Shown here piece by piece: positions 34,703 to 44,436 of a stretch of 64,000 nt of DNA. A program made the position numbers and the translations under genes. The notes under the pieces are model-generated. The model made no database searches. It worked only from the letters and a program-made list of their open reading frames with translations, and was not told the origin of the DNA. This DNA comes from Asanoa sp. WMMD1127 (GTDB lineage Bacteria > Actinomycetota > Actinomycetes > Mycobacteriales > Micromonosporaceae), in NCBI RefSeq assembly GCF_029626225.1, contig NZ_JARUBP010000001.1, positions 5,270,001 to 5,334,000 on the forward strand, given 5' to 3'. The number at the start of each line of letters is the position of its first letter. Positions within the stretch are counted from its first letter, which is position 1.

Positions 34703-35638
34703 TCACGGCGCGGGGCGGAGGCCCTGGCGCCAGCTCGGGTGCGCCGGCTGCCAGCCGAGCTCGCGCTTGGCCTTGGCGTTGGACGCGCCGCGCAGTTCCG
34801 TCATGAGCACGACGCCCGCCGCTCCGGCGGCCAGCCGGCCGACGAACCGCGGCACCCGCATCGGTTTCCTGGCCCTCAGCATCGCCGCGAGCTCCGGCAG
34901 CCATTCCGCGACCGGGGCGGGGTCGTCGTCGACGATGTTGTAGACACCGCGGCCACCGTGGTGCACCGCCGCGACCGTGGCCTCCGCGGCGTCGGCGACG
35001 TGGACGAACGACCACACCCCGCCGCCGTCGCCGACGATCGGGAACTTGCGCGCGCGGATCATCTCGACCTGTGCCGACCCCGGTGCCATGGAGGTGCCGG
35101 GTCCGTAGAACGCGCCGTACCGCAGCACGATCCCTTCCGTCCAGGCGGCGCCGAGCACGGCCGTCTCCAGGTGCTCGATCGCGGCGATCATCGGTGCCAT
35201 CTGGCGGACCGGCGCGCGGTCCAGGGGATCCCGTTCGGTCTTGACCGGCCCGCCGGTCCGGCCGTAGGTGAACGCGCCGTTGCTCTGGGCGACGAACCGC
35301 CGCACCCCGGCCGCACGCGCGGCCGCGAGCAGGTTGTCGGTGCCCTCGACCCGCAACCGGTTGGTGGCGGCGAAGCTGCGGTCGAAATGGCGTGTGTCGA
35401 CATGCCCGATGGCGGTCAGCTGGTGCACGACCACCTCCGGCGCCGCCTCGCGCACGGCGGCCTCGACCTCGGCGCGGTCGAGGGCGTCGGCGATGACCGG
35501 AACGGCGCCCAGCTGTGCCGCCCGGCCCTTGTTGGATTCGCCGCGGACCATGGCGAACACCTCGTGTCCCGCAGCTACCAGGCGGGGCACCAGTTCCTTG
35601 CCCATCGCTCCGGTCGCTCCTGCCACCAGCACTCGCAT
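34703..35638 (-). CDS. NAD(P)-dependent epimerase/dehydratase-family protein
   Basis: 311 aa extended SDR. N-terminal GATGAMGKELV (7-17) for the cofactor; an atypical active site around RYGAFYGPG; FVHVADAA for the conserved C-terminal region. ATG 35638 with GAGGGAGC upstream. Function unknown; it ends 58 bp before the membrane gene's start on the same strand. It follows the sigma-factor pseudogene; in actinomycetes such SDR proteins are frequent targets of ECF41-type sigma factors, so it may be a former regulon partner. Confidence 0.88.
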   Translation of the reverse strand: MRVLVAGATGAMGKELVPRLVAAGHEVFAMVRGESNKGRAAQLGAVPVIADALDRAEVEAAVREAAPEVVVHQLTAIGHVDTRHFDRSFAATNRLRVEGTDNLLAAARAAGVRRFVAQSNGAFTYGRTGGPVKTERDPLDRAPVRQMAPMIAAIEHLETAVLGAAWTEGIVLRYGAFYGPGTSMAPGSAQVEMIRARKFPIVGDGGGVWSFVHVADAAEATVAAVHHGGRGVYNIVDDDPAPVAEWLPELAAMLRARKPMRVPRFVGRLAAGAAGVVLMTELRGASNAKAKRELGWQPAHPSWRQGLRPAP

Positions 35639-35724
35639 CGTCGGCTCCCTCGCTGTCCGGTTCGGTTTCGTCACTTGAACCGGATGGCGTGCCGATCCCT
35701 GACAGGATCCGACGGAGACGCGCG

Positions 35725-36413
35725 TCACAGCACCAGCAGGGGCTCCCCGTGGTCGGCGGCCGCCCATTGGCGGGTCGCGCGTTCGAGCTTGTCGGGGTTC
35801 GCTTGCGTGCGGCAGGCGCGGATGCCGTCCGCGGTGACCTCCAGGCACATGATGGCCACGACCCGGCCTTCGACGACCGCCACGACGGCGGGTTCGCCGT
35901 TGGCGGTCCAGGCGTAGATCTCCGGTGCGCCGCCGACGACGGCATGCTTCGCCGCGCCCGGTGTCACCATGCCCCACACGAACTTCGCGACAGCGACGGC
36001 TCCCTCGAACGCCTTGGTGCGCGCCGGAACCTTCCCTCCGCCGTCACCGACGGCGACGGCGTCCTTGGTGAGCAGGCGCACGAGCTCGTCGGTCCGGCCG
36101 CTGGCGGCGGCCGTGAGGAACTCCTCGACGATCCGGCGGGCGGCGGTCCGGTCGATGTCGGTGCGGGCATCGGCGGAACCGACATGCTTCCTGGCCCGGT
36201 GGAAGATCTGCTGGCTGCCGGCCTCGGTGAGAGGTTGGTCAGCACCTTCGTCAGCCAGGCCTCGGGCACCTCGATGCGGTCGACGTCGGCGGCGTGCCAG
36301 CGCAGGAACGTCTCCTGCACGGCGTCCTGCGCCTCGTCCGCCGAACCGAGGAGCCGGTAGGCGATCGCCTCCAGGCGTGGCCTCGCCAGCTCGAACCGCT
36401 CGACGTCACTCAT
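35725..36413 (-). pseudogene. ECF41-type (SigJ-like) sigma factor broken by an internal deletion
   Basis: Residues 1-61 from ATG 36413 are sigma region 2 (FELARPRLEAIAYRLLGSADEAQDAVQETFLRW...EAWLTKVLTNL). The sequence then jumps near 36230, in another frame, to the end of region 4 (LTEAGSQQIFHRARKHV) and continues through the SnoaL-like C-terminal domain (RRIVEEFLTAAASGRTDELVRLLTKDAVAV... ) to 35725. Roughly 75-80 codons covering the linker and most of region 4 are missing and the reading frame is lost. The SnoaL part alone could still be made from an internal start. Confidence 0.85.
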
Positions 36414-36538
36414 CGGAGGCGATCGTATTGGACGCCCGCCGGACCCGGATGTGATTGACGGCTCACCACCTCGCGAACGCTCGTTGATTCGGCGCATGAT
36501 CCGATCTCGGGCGGCGCTCGTTTCGGGGAGGGCGTGCG

Positions 36539-37399
36539 GTGGGTCGGCTGCGTGCGGCGACGGGCGAGGTGCTGCTGGTCGCCGTGCTCTTCCTGGCCTA
36601 CAAAGGAGCACGCTTCCTGGTCGCCGGCCACGCGGCCGAGGCGACGGCCAACGCCACGACCATCTGGCACCTCGAGCGGCTGCTGCGCCTGCCGAGCGAG
36701 CTCGCCGTGCAGCATGCGGTGGCCGGCCAGCACGCGCTCGTGGTCGCCGCCAACTGCTACTACGCGTACGTCCACTTTCCGGCGACCGCCGCCGCCCTGA
36801 TCTGGCTGTACGTGCGGCGGCGTGCGCTCTACCTGCGTACCCGACGGATCCTGGCCGGTCTGACCGCCGCGGCGCTGGCGCTGCACGTCTGGTTCCCGCT
36901 CGCACCGCCCCGCCTGGTCGCGAGCACCGGCCTCGTCGACACCGGCGCCGTCTACGGACCGGCGGTCTACGGCCCACCCGACACCGACGCCCTGAGCAAC
37001 CAGTACGCCGCCATGCCGTCGCTGCACGTCGGTTGGGCACTGGCCGTCGCGGTGGCCCTCGTCGCGGCCGGCCGTGGTCGGCTGCGCTGGCTCTGGCTGG
37101 CCCATCCCGCGACCACCCTGGCCGTGGTGGTGGCCACCGGCAACCACTACTGGCTGGACGCCGCCGTCGCCGTCACGTTGCTGGCCGCCGTCAGCGCGGT
37201 CGCGTCGCGGTTCCGGTGGTTGGTCGCGCTCGCCGGACCACCGATCCGCCGGTACGGGCCGCGCGCCCTCGCCATGGCGGTCGCGGCGGTCGCCGTGGTG
37301 GTCTCGCTGCGGGGACACGTACCCGATGCGGCGGATGTCGTCGCGGACCCGGCCGCCTCTCGCAGCTGCCTGCGGCCGGCGTGTGACCTGTGGATCTAG
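36539..37399 (+). CDS. PAP2-family membrane phosphatase (inositolphosphotransferase-like)
   Basis: 286 aa with five to six hydrophobic helices. The PAP2 active-site motifs are PSLHVGWAL and GNHYWLDA; the first motif (KxxxxxxRP) is not obvious, as is usual for the AUR1/PAP2_3 subgroup. Likely works on a lipid-linked phosphate at the membrane. GTG 36539 preceded by GGGGAGGG. It sits 9 bp before the large ATPase gene, so the two are probably cotranscribed. Confidence 0.8.
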   Translation: MGRLRAATGEVLLVAVLFLAYKGARFLVAGHAAEATANATTIWHLERLLRLPSELAVQHAVAGQHALVVAANCYYAYVHFPATAAALIWLYVRRRALYLRTRRILAGLTAAALALHVWFPLAPPRLVASTGLVDTGAVYGPAVYGPPDTDALSNQYAAMPSLHVGWALAVAVALVAAGRGRLRWLWLAHPATTLAVVVATGNHYWLDAAVAVTLLAAVSAVASRFRWLVALAGPPIRRYGPRALAMAVAAVAVVVSLRGHVPDAADVVADPAASRSCLRPACDLWI

Positions 37400-37408
37400 G
37401 CTGGTCAG

Positions 37409-39745
37409 GTGGCTCTGGTGGGGCGTCGGCGTGAGCTCGGGGCCATCGAGCGACTGCTCGACCGGGCCGCCGGTGGGGTGGGCGGTCACCTGGTGCTGAC
37501 CGGTCCGGCCGGCGCGGGGAAGACGGCGCTCGCTGACGCCGCCGCGGTGTCGGCCGCTCGGCGCGGGCTGACCGTGCTCCGGGTCGCCGGTGTGGGTGCG
37601 GAGTCCGGCCCGTTGGCGTGGAACCAGGTCCTGCGCGATGTCGGTGCCACGGAGTTGCCGGACCAGCCGGCCGACGCCGACCTGGATCGAGCGGCGCGCG
37701 ACATCGCCGCCGGCGGGCCGCGGTTGCTGCTGATCGACGACGTCGACCGGTGGAACGGCTGGGCCCTGTCGCTGCTCACCCGCCTCACGTCCCGGCTCGC
37801 GACCGGCACGACCGCCGTCCTCGTGACCTCCGGCCGTCCGCTCGGAACGGCACCGGAGTTGCACCTCGGCGGGCTTCCCGAGGCCGACCTCCGCCGCCTG
37901 CTCGCCGACCTGCCGCCCGCGGCGGTGCACGCGGTGTGGCTCGCGACCGGCGGCCAGCCCGGGCCCGCCCTCGGCCTGGCGGCGGCGCTGTCGGCGTTGC
38001 CCGACACCGCCGACGCGCTGACGCACCTGGCGCTGGAGACGTCGTCGCGGGCCGGGTTCCTCGACCTCGACGCCGGCCTGGTGCGGCTCCTCGAGGTCGC
38101 GGCCGGCCGCGACCTGCCGCCCACCACCCGCGCGCGTGTGCTGGCCCGGCTCGCCCGCGAGCTGCTGGGCGACCGATCGGCGCAGGGTCGCCGCGAGGAG
38201 CTGACGGACGAGGCGGTGCGGCTGGCCCGGGTCGCCGGCGATCCGGAGACGCTCGCCGAGGTGCTCGACGCCCGGTTGCACGCGCTGTGGGATCCGGCCG
38301 CCGCCGAGGATCGGCTGGCCGTCGCCGACGAGATCGTGGCGCTGGCCCGGCGGGCCGCCGACGCGCGGCTGGAGCTGCGTGGGCTGTTCTGGGGCTTCGT
38401 CGCCCGCGCCGAGCTCGGCGACCTCGCCGAGGCGGAGGAAGCACTCCGGGCGTACGCCCGTGCCGGTGAGCTCGCCGGCGACGCCGAGGCGGCGGTCGTG
38501 GTGGTGGCCCGGCAGGCCATGCTGGCCACGATCCGCGGCCGTTTCGACGTGGCCGAGGAGCTGATCGCCCGACTGGAGGCGCAGGGGCACGTGATCGGCC
38601 TGGCCGACACCGAGCGCCTGGTCGCCTCCTTGCGCGGCCGGCTCGCGCTGCTGCGGGGCGACGCCACCGCGGGGGAGGTCGAGACGTTGCGCGAGCTGGC
38701 CCGGCGGTTGCCGGGCAGCTACTTCGAGGCGACCGCCGCCCGGACGCTGGCCGAGTCCGGCCGGGATGACGAGGCGGCCCTCGAGCTGGAGCGGGTGCTG
38801 CCCGCGGTGTTGGCCGGCACGGGCCCGCGGTGGCTGGGAGCGGTCGCCGACCTCGGTTTCGTGGCGGCGCGGCGCGGCGACCCCGAGGCGGCGCAATCGT
38901 TGTACGACGCCCTGCTGCCGTACCGGGGACGCCTGGTGGTCTGGGGCGGCGCCAACACGATCACCGGACCGGTCGACGACTACCTGGGCCGGCTGGCCGC
39001 CCACCTCGGCCGCCGCGACGACGCCCGCGGCCACCTCGATCGCGCGGTCGACCTGGAGCAACGCACCGGCACGTTGCCGTGGCTGGCCTACACGCTGGCC
39101 GCCCGGGCCGAGGTCACCGGTGCGCCCGACGATGTGGCCCGGGCCCGCGGGATCGCCGAACGGCTCGGCCTGCGTGGGTTGCTCACCGCGCTGACGCCGC
39201 CGGCCGACGAATGGCGGCTGGTCCGGGACGGCGCCGACTGGGTGCTCGACGCCGGCGCCGAGACGGTCCGCCTGCGCGACAGCCGGGGTGTGCACTACCT
39301 CCGCGCCCTGCTGGCCGTGCCGGGGCAGGAGATCCCGGCACTCGATCTCGTGGCGGGCGGCGCCGGGCTGCGGGTGCCGCCGGCCGAACCGGTGCTCGAC
39401 GACACCTCGCGCGCGGCCTACCGGCGCCGGCTCGCGACGCTCGACGAACAACTGGACGCGGCGGACCGGGCCGGCGACACGGAACGCGCGGCGGCGGTCG
39501 AGGCCGAACGCGCCGCGCTGCTCGCGGAGCTTCGCCGGCACACCGGGCTGGGCGGGCGGCCCCGGGTCCAGTCCGGCGAGGCCGAACGCGCCCGCGTCAA
39601 CGCCACCCGCGCGCTGCGGGCCACCGTCGACCGGATCGCGGCGGGCGCCCCGTTGGCCGGCGCCCACCTGAGCTCCTCGCTGCACACCGGCCGGCTCCTG
39701 CGCTACCAGCCGGCGCCCGGTGGCCCGGCCCGCTGGCGGGTGTGA
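37409..39745 (+). CDS. AAA/STAND-type ATPase with TPR-like helices and conserved C-terminal domain
   Basis: 778 aa. N-terminal P-loop TGPAGAGKTAL (30-40) and Walker B RLLLIDDVD give an AAA_16/MalT-like NTPase; residues about 200-560 are helical repeats. The C-terminus is not a LuxR HTH but a winged-helix-like domain common in actinomycete ATPases (DGADWVLDAGAETVRLRDSRGVHYLRALLA; then a charged helix and AERARVNATRALRA). Probably a signal-responsive regulator; target unknown. Confidence 0.82.
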   Translation: MALVGRRRELGAIERLLDRAAGGVGGHLVLTGPAGAGKTALADAAAVSAARRGLTVLRVAGVGAESGPLAWNQVLRDVGATELPDQPADADLDRAARDIAAGGPRLLLIDDVDRWNGWALSLLTRLTSRLATGTTAVLVTSGRPLGTAPELHLGGLPEADLRRLLADLPPAAVHAVWLATGGQPGPALGLAAALSALPDTADALTHLALETSSRAGFLDLDAGLVRLLEVAAGRDLPPTTRARVLARLARELLGDRSAQGRREELTDEAVRLARVAGDPETLAEVLDARLHALWDPAAAEDRLAVADEIVALARRAADARLELRGLFWGFVARAELGDLAEAEEALRAYARAGELAGDAEAAVVVVARQAMLATIRGRFDVAEELIARLEAQGHVIGLADTERLVASLRGRLALLRGDATAGEVETLRELARRLPGSYFEATAARTLAESGRDDEAALELERVLPAVLAGTGPRWLGAVADLGFVAARRGDPEAAQSLYDALLPYRGRLVVWGGANTITGPVDDYLGRLAAHLGRRDDARGHLDRAVDLEQRTGTLPWLAYTLAARAEVTGAPDDVARARGIAERLGLRGLLTALTPPADEWRLVRDGADWVLDAGAETVRLRDSRGVHYLRALLAVPGQEIPALDLVAGGAGLRVPPAEPVLDDTSRAAYRRRLATLDEQLDAADRAGDTERAAAVEAERAALLAELRRHTGLGGRPRVQSGEAERARVNATRALRATVDRIAAGAPLAGAHLSSSLHTGRLLRYQPAPGGPARWRV

Positions 39746-39818
39746 CCGTCGCCACGAACGGGTTGTGCACCCCGTTGTTACGCCTCCCCGGGCGTACATC
39801 GACGACGGGAGCGCACTC

Positions 39819-40607
39819 ATGATCGAGACAACTTTCGGGGAGCTGGCCGCCGACAGGTACGGCGATCGGGCCGACGAGCGCCCGCCGCTGGTTCTGCTGC
39901 ACGGGCTGACGTACGACCGGCGCCACTGGGGTCCCTTGGTGGCCGCGCTGGCGGATCGCGAGCCCGGACGCCGGGTGGTCGCGTTCGACCTGCCGGGCCA
40001 CGGTGGGTCGCCGCGGCGCGAGACCTACTGCCTCGACGAGGTGGCCCGGCTCGTGCACGAGGCCGTGACGGACGCCGGACTCGACGCGCCGGTGGTCGTC
40101 GGCCACTCGATCGGCGGCGTCGTGGCCACGATCTACGGCGCGACGTACCCGGCGCGGGGTGTCGTCAACATCGACCAGCCGCTGTCGGTCGGTGGGTTCG
40201 CGGACCTGCTGCGCCGGTCGGCGGCCGACCTGCGCGGTCCGCATTTCGCGCGGGTGTGGGCGTCGCTGCGCGCCGGGATGGGCGTCGACCAGCTGCCGCC
40301 GGCCGCTCGGCGGCTGATCGACGCGGCCAGCACACCGGACCAGGACCTCCTGCTCGGGTACTGGCACGAGTTGCTGTTCCGGCCCGCCGCCGAGCTCACC
40401 GTCCGGCGCGAGCGGGAGCTGGCCACGATCAGGTCCCGCGGCGTCGGCTACCACCACGTGGCGGGTGTCGAGCCCGATCCGGCGTACCAGCGATGGTTGG
40501 TCTCGGCCCTGCCCGACGTCGCCGTGTCCGTGGTGGCCGGCGGCGGCCACTTCCCGCACGTCGTGCGACCCACCGACGTCGCCGAGCTGCTGGCGGGCGA
40601 CCGATGA
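39819..40607 (+). CDS. Alpha/beta hydrolase
   Basis: 262 aa from ATG 39819 (GGGAG upstream). Alpha/beta fold with oxyanion loop LLHGLTYDRRHW, nucleophile elbow GHSIGG (Ser), and C-terminal His in GGGHFPH; the acid is likely Asp in VEPDPAYQ. Its stop overlaps the M20 gene's start (ATGA), so the two enzymes are coupled. Substrate unknown. Confidence 0.88.
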   Translation: MIETTFGELAADRYGDRADERPPLVLLHGLTYDRRHWGPLVAALADREPGRRVVAFDLPGHGGSPRRETYCLDEVARLVHEAVTDAGLDAPVVVGHSIGGVVATIYGATYPARGVVNIDQPLSVGGFADLLRRSAADLRGPHFARVWASLRAGMGVDQLPPAARRLIDAASTPDQDLLLGYWHELLFRPAAELTVRRERELATIRSRGVGYHHVAGVEPDPAYQRWLVSALPDVAVSVVAGGGHFPHVVRPTDVAELLAGDR

Positions 40608-41782
40608 CCAGCCTCCAGGAGGACCTGGTGCGGCTGCGTCGCGAGCTGCACCGGCGGCCCGACGTCGGACTCGACCTGCCGCTGACGCAGCGCGCCGTGC
40701 TGGACGCGTTGGGCGGGTTGGGGCTCGAGACCACCGTCGGCGCCGGTCTCAGCTCGGTGACCGCGGTGCTGCGCGGCGGCCGACCGGGGCCGGCCGTGCT
40801 GCTCCGCGCCGACATGGACGCGCTGCCGATCAAGGAGCTGACCGGACTGGCGTACGCCAGCGAGGTCGACGGGGTGATGCACGCCTGTGGTCATGACCTG
40901 CACACCGCGATGCTGGTCGGTGCGGCCCGCCTGCTGGCCGCGCGGCGCGAGGAGTTGCGGGGCGACGTCGTCTTCATGTTCCAGCCGGGCGAGGAAGGCT
41001 GGGACGGCGCGGGGCGGATGATCGCCGAGGGGGTGCTGGACGCCGCCGGCCAGCGGGTCAGCGCCGCGTACGCGATGCACGTGCGGTCCTACGGGACGCC
41101 GCGCGGGCACGTGACCAGTCGGCCGGGCACGGTCATGGCGACGTTCGACGAGCTGCGCGTGACGGTACGCGGCCGCGGCGGACACGGCTCGCTGCCGCAC
41201 CGGGGCCGCGACCCGGTGGTGGTCGCCGCGGAGCTGGTTACGGCGCTGCAGACGATGGTCACCCGCCGGTTCGACGTGTTCGACCCCGTGGTCCTGACGG
41301 TCGGCACCTTCCACGCGGGCGTCAGCGCGAGCACGATCCCCGACACCGCCTCGTTCGCCGCGACCGTCCGGACCTTCTCCGCCGCCGCCCGCGCGGCCGT
41401 GCGCACGGAGACCCGACGCCTCTGCGAGAGCATTGCCAACGGGTACGGGCTGACGGCGGAGGTGGAGTACGCCGAGCACTATCCGCTGACGGTCAACGAC
41501 GGCGCCCGGTACGAGTTCGCCCGCGCGGTGGTCTCCGACGTCCTCGGCCCGTCCCGGTTCCGGCCGATGCCGTTCCCGGCCGCGAGCGCCGAGGACTTCT
41601 CCCGCGTCCTGGCCGAGGTCCCGGGTTGCTACCTGATCCTGGGCGCGAGCGCGGCCGAGGACCCGGAACAGGCGCCGGTGAACCACAGCCCCCGCGCAAT
41701 CTTCGACGACACGGTCCTCTCGGACGGCGCCCTGCTGCTCGCCGAACTCGCCCGCCGCAGCGGGATCGAAGCCGAAGCCTGA
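40604..41782 (+). CDS. M20D-family amidohydrolase
   Basis: 392 aa. Metal ligands in ACGHDLHTAML (His/Asp pair region), PGEEGWDGAG (Glu pair), AMHV and the conserved GRGGHGSLPH. The two-domain fold is that of hippurate hydrolase / N-acyl amino acid amidohydrolases. Coupled to the preceding hydrolase; together they could hydrolyse an acyl-amide compound. Specificity not determinable. Confidence 0.9.
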   Translation: MTSLQEDLVRLRRELHRRPDVGLDLPLTQRAVLDALGGLGLETTVGAGLSSVTAVLRGGRPGPAVLLRADMDALPIKELTGLAYASEVDGVMHACGHDLHTAMLVGAARLLAARREELRGDVVFMFQPGEEGWDGAGRMIAEGVLDAAGQRVSAAYAMHVRSYGTPRGHVTSRPGTVMATFDELRVTVRGRGGHGSLPHRGRDPVVVAAELVTALQTMVTRRFDVFDPVVLTVGTFHAGVSASTIPDTASFAATVRTFSAAARAAVRTETRRLCESIANGYGLTAEVEYAEHYPLTVNDGARYEFARAVVSDVLGPSRFRPMPFPAASAEDFSRVLAEVPGCYLILGASAAEDPEQAPVNHSPRAIFDDTVLSDGALLLAELARRSGIEAEA

Positions 41783-41877
41783 TCGGTCCGGGCCGGGGCA
41801 CGGGTCGCGTTCGGCCGGCGTGTGGTCGGCCGTCGCGGGGTATCACCGCTGCAGCCCGTCTCCTGGGGAGGATCGCG

Positions 41878-43222
41878 ATGGCGCTGCGGATCGAGGACTA
41901 CGCGTTGATCGGCGACACGCAGACCGGGGCGCTGGTGGGCAAGGACGGGTCGATCGACTGGCTCTGCGTGCCCCGGTTCGACTCGGATGCCATCTTCGCC
42001 GCGCTCCTCGGCACGGAACAGCACGGTCGGTGGTTGCTCGCGCCCGCCGGTGAGGTGCGGGCGGTCCGCCGCCGCTACCGGGGTGACAGCCTGGTCCTCG
42101 AGACGGAGTTCGACACCGACGAGGGAACCGTGCGGGTGCTGGACTTCATGCCGCCACGCGGGGAGGCGCCCGACCTCGTCCGGATCGTCGAGGGGGTACG
42201 CGGCCGCGTGCCCATGACGATGGAGCTGCGGCTGCGGTTCGGCTACGGGCGGGTCGTCCCGTGGGTCTACCGCGAACAGGGCGACCTCGTCGCGGTGGCC
42301 GGCCCGGACGCCGTCTGGCTGCGTACCCCGGTCGAGACTCATGGCCGTGACCTGGCGACCCGCGCCGACTTCACGATCGGGGCCGGCGACCGGGCGCCGT
42401 TCGTGCTGACCTGGCGCGCGTCGCACCTGCCGCCGCCGAAGCCGATCGACCCGGTCGTCGAGCTCGGCGCCACCGAGGGCTACTGGCAGGGTTGGATGGC
42501 CGCTGCAGGTCAAGTTGATGGACTTCGTCGAACAGCACTGGCAGGACCCCGACGAGGGCATCTGGGAGGTCCGCGGCGGCTCGAAACACTTCACCCACTC
42601 CAAGATCATGGCGTGGGTGGCGGCCGACCGCGCGGTCAAGGCCGTGGAGGACTTCGGTCTCGACGGCCCGGCGGCCCGGTGGGCGGCCCTGCGCGACGAC
42701 ATCAAACGCGACGTGCTGAAGAACGCGTACGACGAGCGGCGTGGCACCTTCACCCAGTTCTACGGTTCGTCCGAACTGGACGCGTCGATCCTCATGGCCT
42801 CGCTGGTGGGCTTCCTGCCCGCGACCGACGAGCGGATGCGCGGCACGGTCGCCGCGATCGAACAGGAGCTGCTCCGCGACGGTTTCGTGCAGCGCTACAC
42901 GCAACCGCCGGGCGAGGGAGTCGACGGGCTGCCCTCCGGGGAAGGCGCCTTCCTCGCCTGCTCCTTTTGGCTCGCCGACAACTACGCCCTGATGGGCCGC
43001 CACGACGAGGCGCGGGTGCTGTTCGAGCGGCTGCTGGCGCTCCGCAACGACGTCGGGTTGCTCGCCGAGGAGTTCGACCCCCGCGCCGGCCGCCTCGTCG
43101 GCAACTTCCCGCAGGCGTTCAGCCACGTGCCGCTCATCGACACCGCGCGCAACCTGTCCGCCGGGACCACCGGCCCGTCCGAGGAACGCCAACGCGAGGG
43201 CCGGCGCAGCCCACGCGAATAG
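41878..43222 (+). pseudogene. GH15 (trehalase/glucoamylase-type) gene broken by an internal deletion
   Basis: From ATG 41878 (GGGGAGGA upstream) the GH15 N-terminal domain is intact (ALIGDTQTGALVGKDGSIDWLCVPRFD ... ATEGYWQGWMA). Near 42500 it jumps in another frame into the late catalytic barrel (LQVKLMDFVEQHWQDPDEGIWEVRGG) and runs to 43222. About 150 residues, including the usual RDATFTLQALL region and the first catalytic Glu, are absent, and the junction shifts the frame. The pieces sharing TGG-CC at 42497-42501 suggest deletion at a short homology. Nonfunctional as a GH15. Confidence 0.88.
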
Positions 43223-43382
43223 CGGTGCGACCACCACCAAGATGTCGGGAGCGCGAGGAGCGGACGCAGACCGTCACCAGGTCGCCGGCCGTGCGGTCGC
43301 ACCTGGGCACGTCTGCGGCTCGCTGGTCAGGGGAGGCCACAGCTACCAACCGACCCTCGATTGTCATCGCCGGGAGCCCGCG

Positions 43383-43611
43383 GTGAGCGGCGTTATCGGG
43401 CGCGACACGCTGCCCGTACCCGCTGCCGTTGAGGAGCTCGCCGCGGTCGGCGTCGCCACCGCGCACGAGGCAAAGGTCGCGGGTCCGGGAAGCCAACGAG
43501 GCGGTCAAGGGGGCGAGGCTCGCGGCCGGGGAGCTCGGGCTCGACCGTTACAACCTGCGGCCGCTGCTTGAGAAGCTCGGCGTCGTCTACCGCGACGCGA
43601 CCGAGTCCTGA
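43383..43611 (+). pseudogene. Fragment of an unknown coding region with a possible frameshift
   Basis: Codon use and amino acid pattern look coding: from GTG 43383, DTLPVPAAVEELAAVGVATAHEA in one frame, then REANEAVKGARLAAGELGLDRYNL and RPLLEKLGVVYRDATES to the stop at 43611 in another. I do not recognise the family. It is probably the degraded end of a gene lost with the deletions at this locus. The rest of 43223-43653 shows nothing supportable. Confidence 0.35.
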
Positions 43612-43653
43612 GCCAGCACCGCTCTGGATCGCGGCCGCCAGGCGGCGTCATAG

Positions 43654-44379
43654 CTAGCTTCCGGTGGTCTGGCCGAAGAGGGCCGCCTGGATGTCGGCGT
43701 AGAAGGTGGCCGGGTCACCGGCGAGGGCGGCCTTGACGTTGGCGGTGACGGGGTCGCCGATGACTTCCAGTGCGCCGGCTTCGAGGCCGTCGAGGGCCGC
43801 GGCGACGACCTCGGCCGGTGGGAGCTTCGGGACGTCGTACGCGGCCATCATGTCCGTGTCGGCGATCGCGAGGGCCAGCGCGGTCACCTGGGTCCGCTGT
43901 CCGGCGAGCTCCATGCGTACGCCGTTGGTGAGGGACCATTCCGCCGCCTTCGCCGCGGCGTAACCGTTGCTCGCGGGGCCGTAGACGTACCAGGACAGGG
44001 CGGAGATGACGTTGAGGATGGCGCCGTCCGCGAGGCGGGGTGCGAAGGCCCGGGTGACGTTGAGCGTGCCCCAGAAGTGGGTGTCGAACTCGCGGCGGAC
44101 GTTGTCGAGGCTGTCGCCGAGCAGCGGGGAGTGCGTCGAGATGCCGGCGTTGTTGACGAGGATGTCCAGCTCGCCGACCTGGGACGCGGCCGCCTCGATG
44201 GAGGCCGGGTCGGTGATGTCGAGGCGCAGCGGGGTGACGCCGGGAGTGTCGACGAGCTCCGGGCGGCGCGCGGTGGCGTAGACGGTGGTGGCGCCGCGGG
44301 CGACCAGTGCCTCCACGAAGGCCTTGCCGAGGCCGCGGTTGGCCCCGGTGACGAGCGCGATTGATCCCTTGATCTGCAT
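43654..44379 (-). CDS. Short-chain dehydrogenase/reductase
   Basis: 241 aa. Cofactor motif TGANRGLG (14-21), NNAG, and active-site YAAAK; the serine is in VISALS. Divergent from a MerR regulator whose dyad lies in the 57-bp gap; the start codon ATG 44379 is only a few bases after a -10-like TAGCGT on the minus strand, so the mRNA is probably leaderless. Probably detoxifies or reduces the MerR inducer. Confidence 0.9.
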   Translation of the reverse strand: MQIKGSIALVTGANRGLGKAFVEALVARGATTVYATARRPELVDTPGVTPLRLDITDPASIEAAASQVGELDILVNNAGISTHSPLLGDSLDNVRREFDTHFWGTLNVTRAFAPRLADGAILNVISALSWYVYGPASNGYAAAKAAEWSLTNGVRMELAGQRTQVTALALAIADTDMMAAYDVPKLPPAEVVAAALDGLEAGALEVIGDPVTANVKAALAGDPATFYADIQAALFGQTTGS

Positions 44380-44395
44380 GCGGCTACGCTAGAAC

Positions 44396-44411
44396 CTGAC
44401 GTTGACGTCAG
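44396..44411. promoter_or_regulatory. MerR-type dyad between divergent SDR and merR genes
   Basis: CTGACGTTGACGTCAG is a perfect 7-2-7 inverted repeat. On the minus strand it lies between TTGCCT and TAGCGT about 20 bp apart, the long spacer typical of MerR-activated promoters. Confidence 0.65.
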
Positions 44412-44436
44412 AGGCAAGGGGCGAGACGGGGGTCAC

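Noticed and set aside
34641-34705. Imperfect inverted repeat between the epimerase stop and the membrane gene start
   Set aside because: Arms are imperfect with several mismatches; not strong enough to call a terminator.
36410-39820. 1136-codon minus-strand open frame opposite the large ATPase
   Set aside because: No ribosome site and no domain, Arg/Gln/Gly/Pro-rich; the plus strand encodes a P-loop ATPase.
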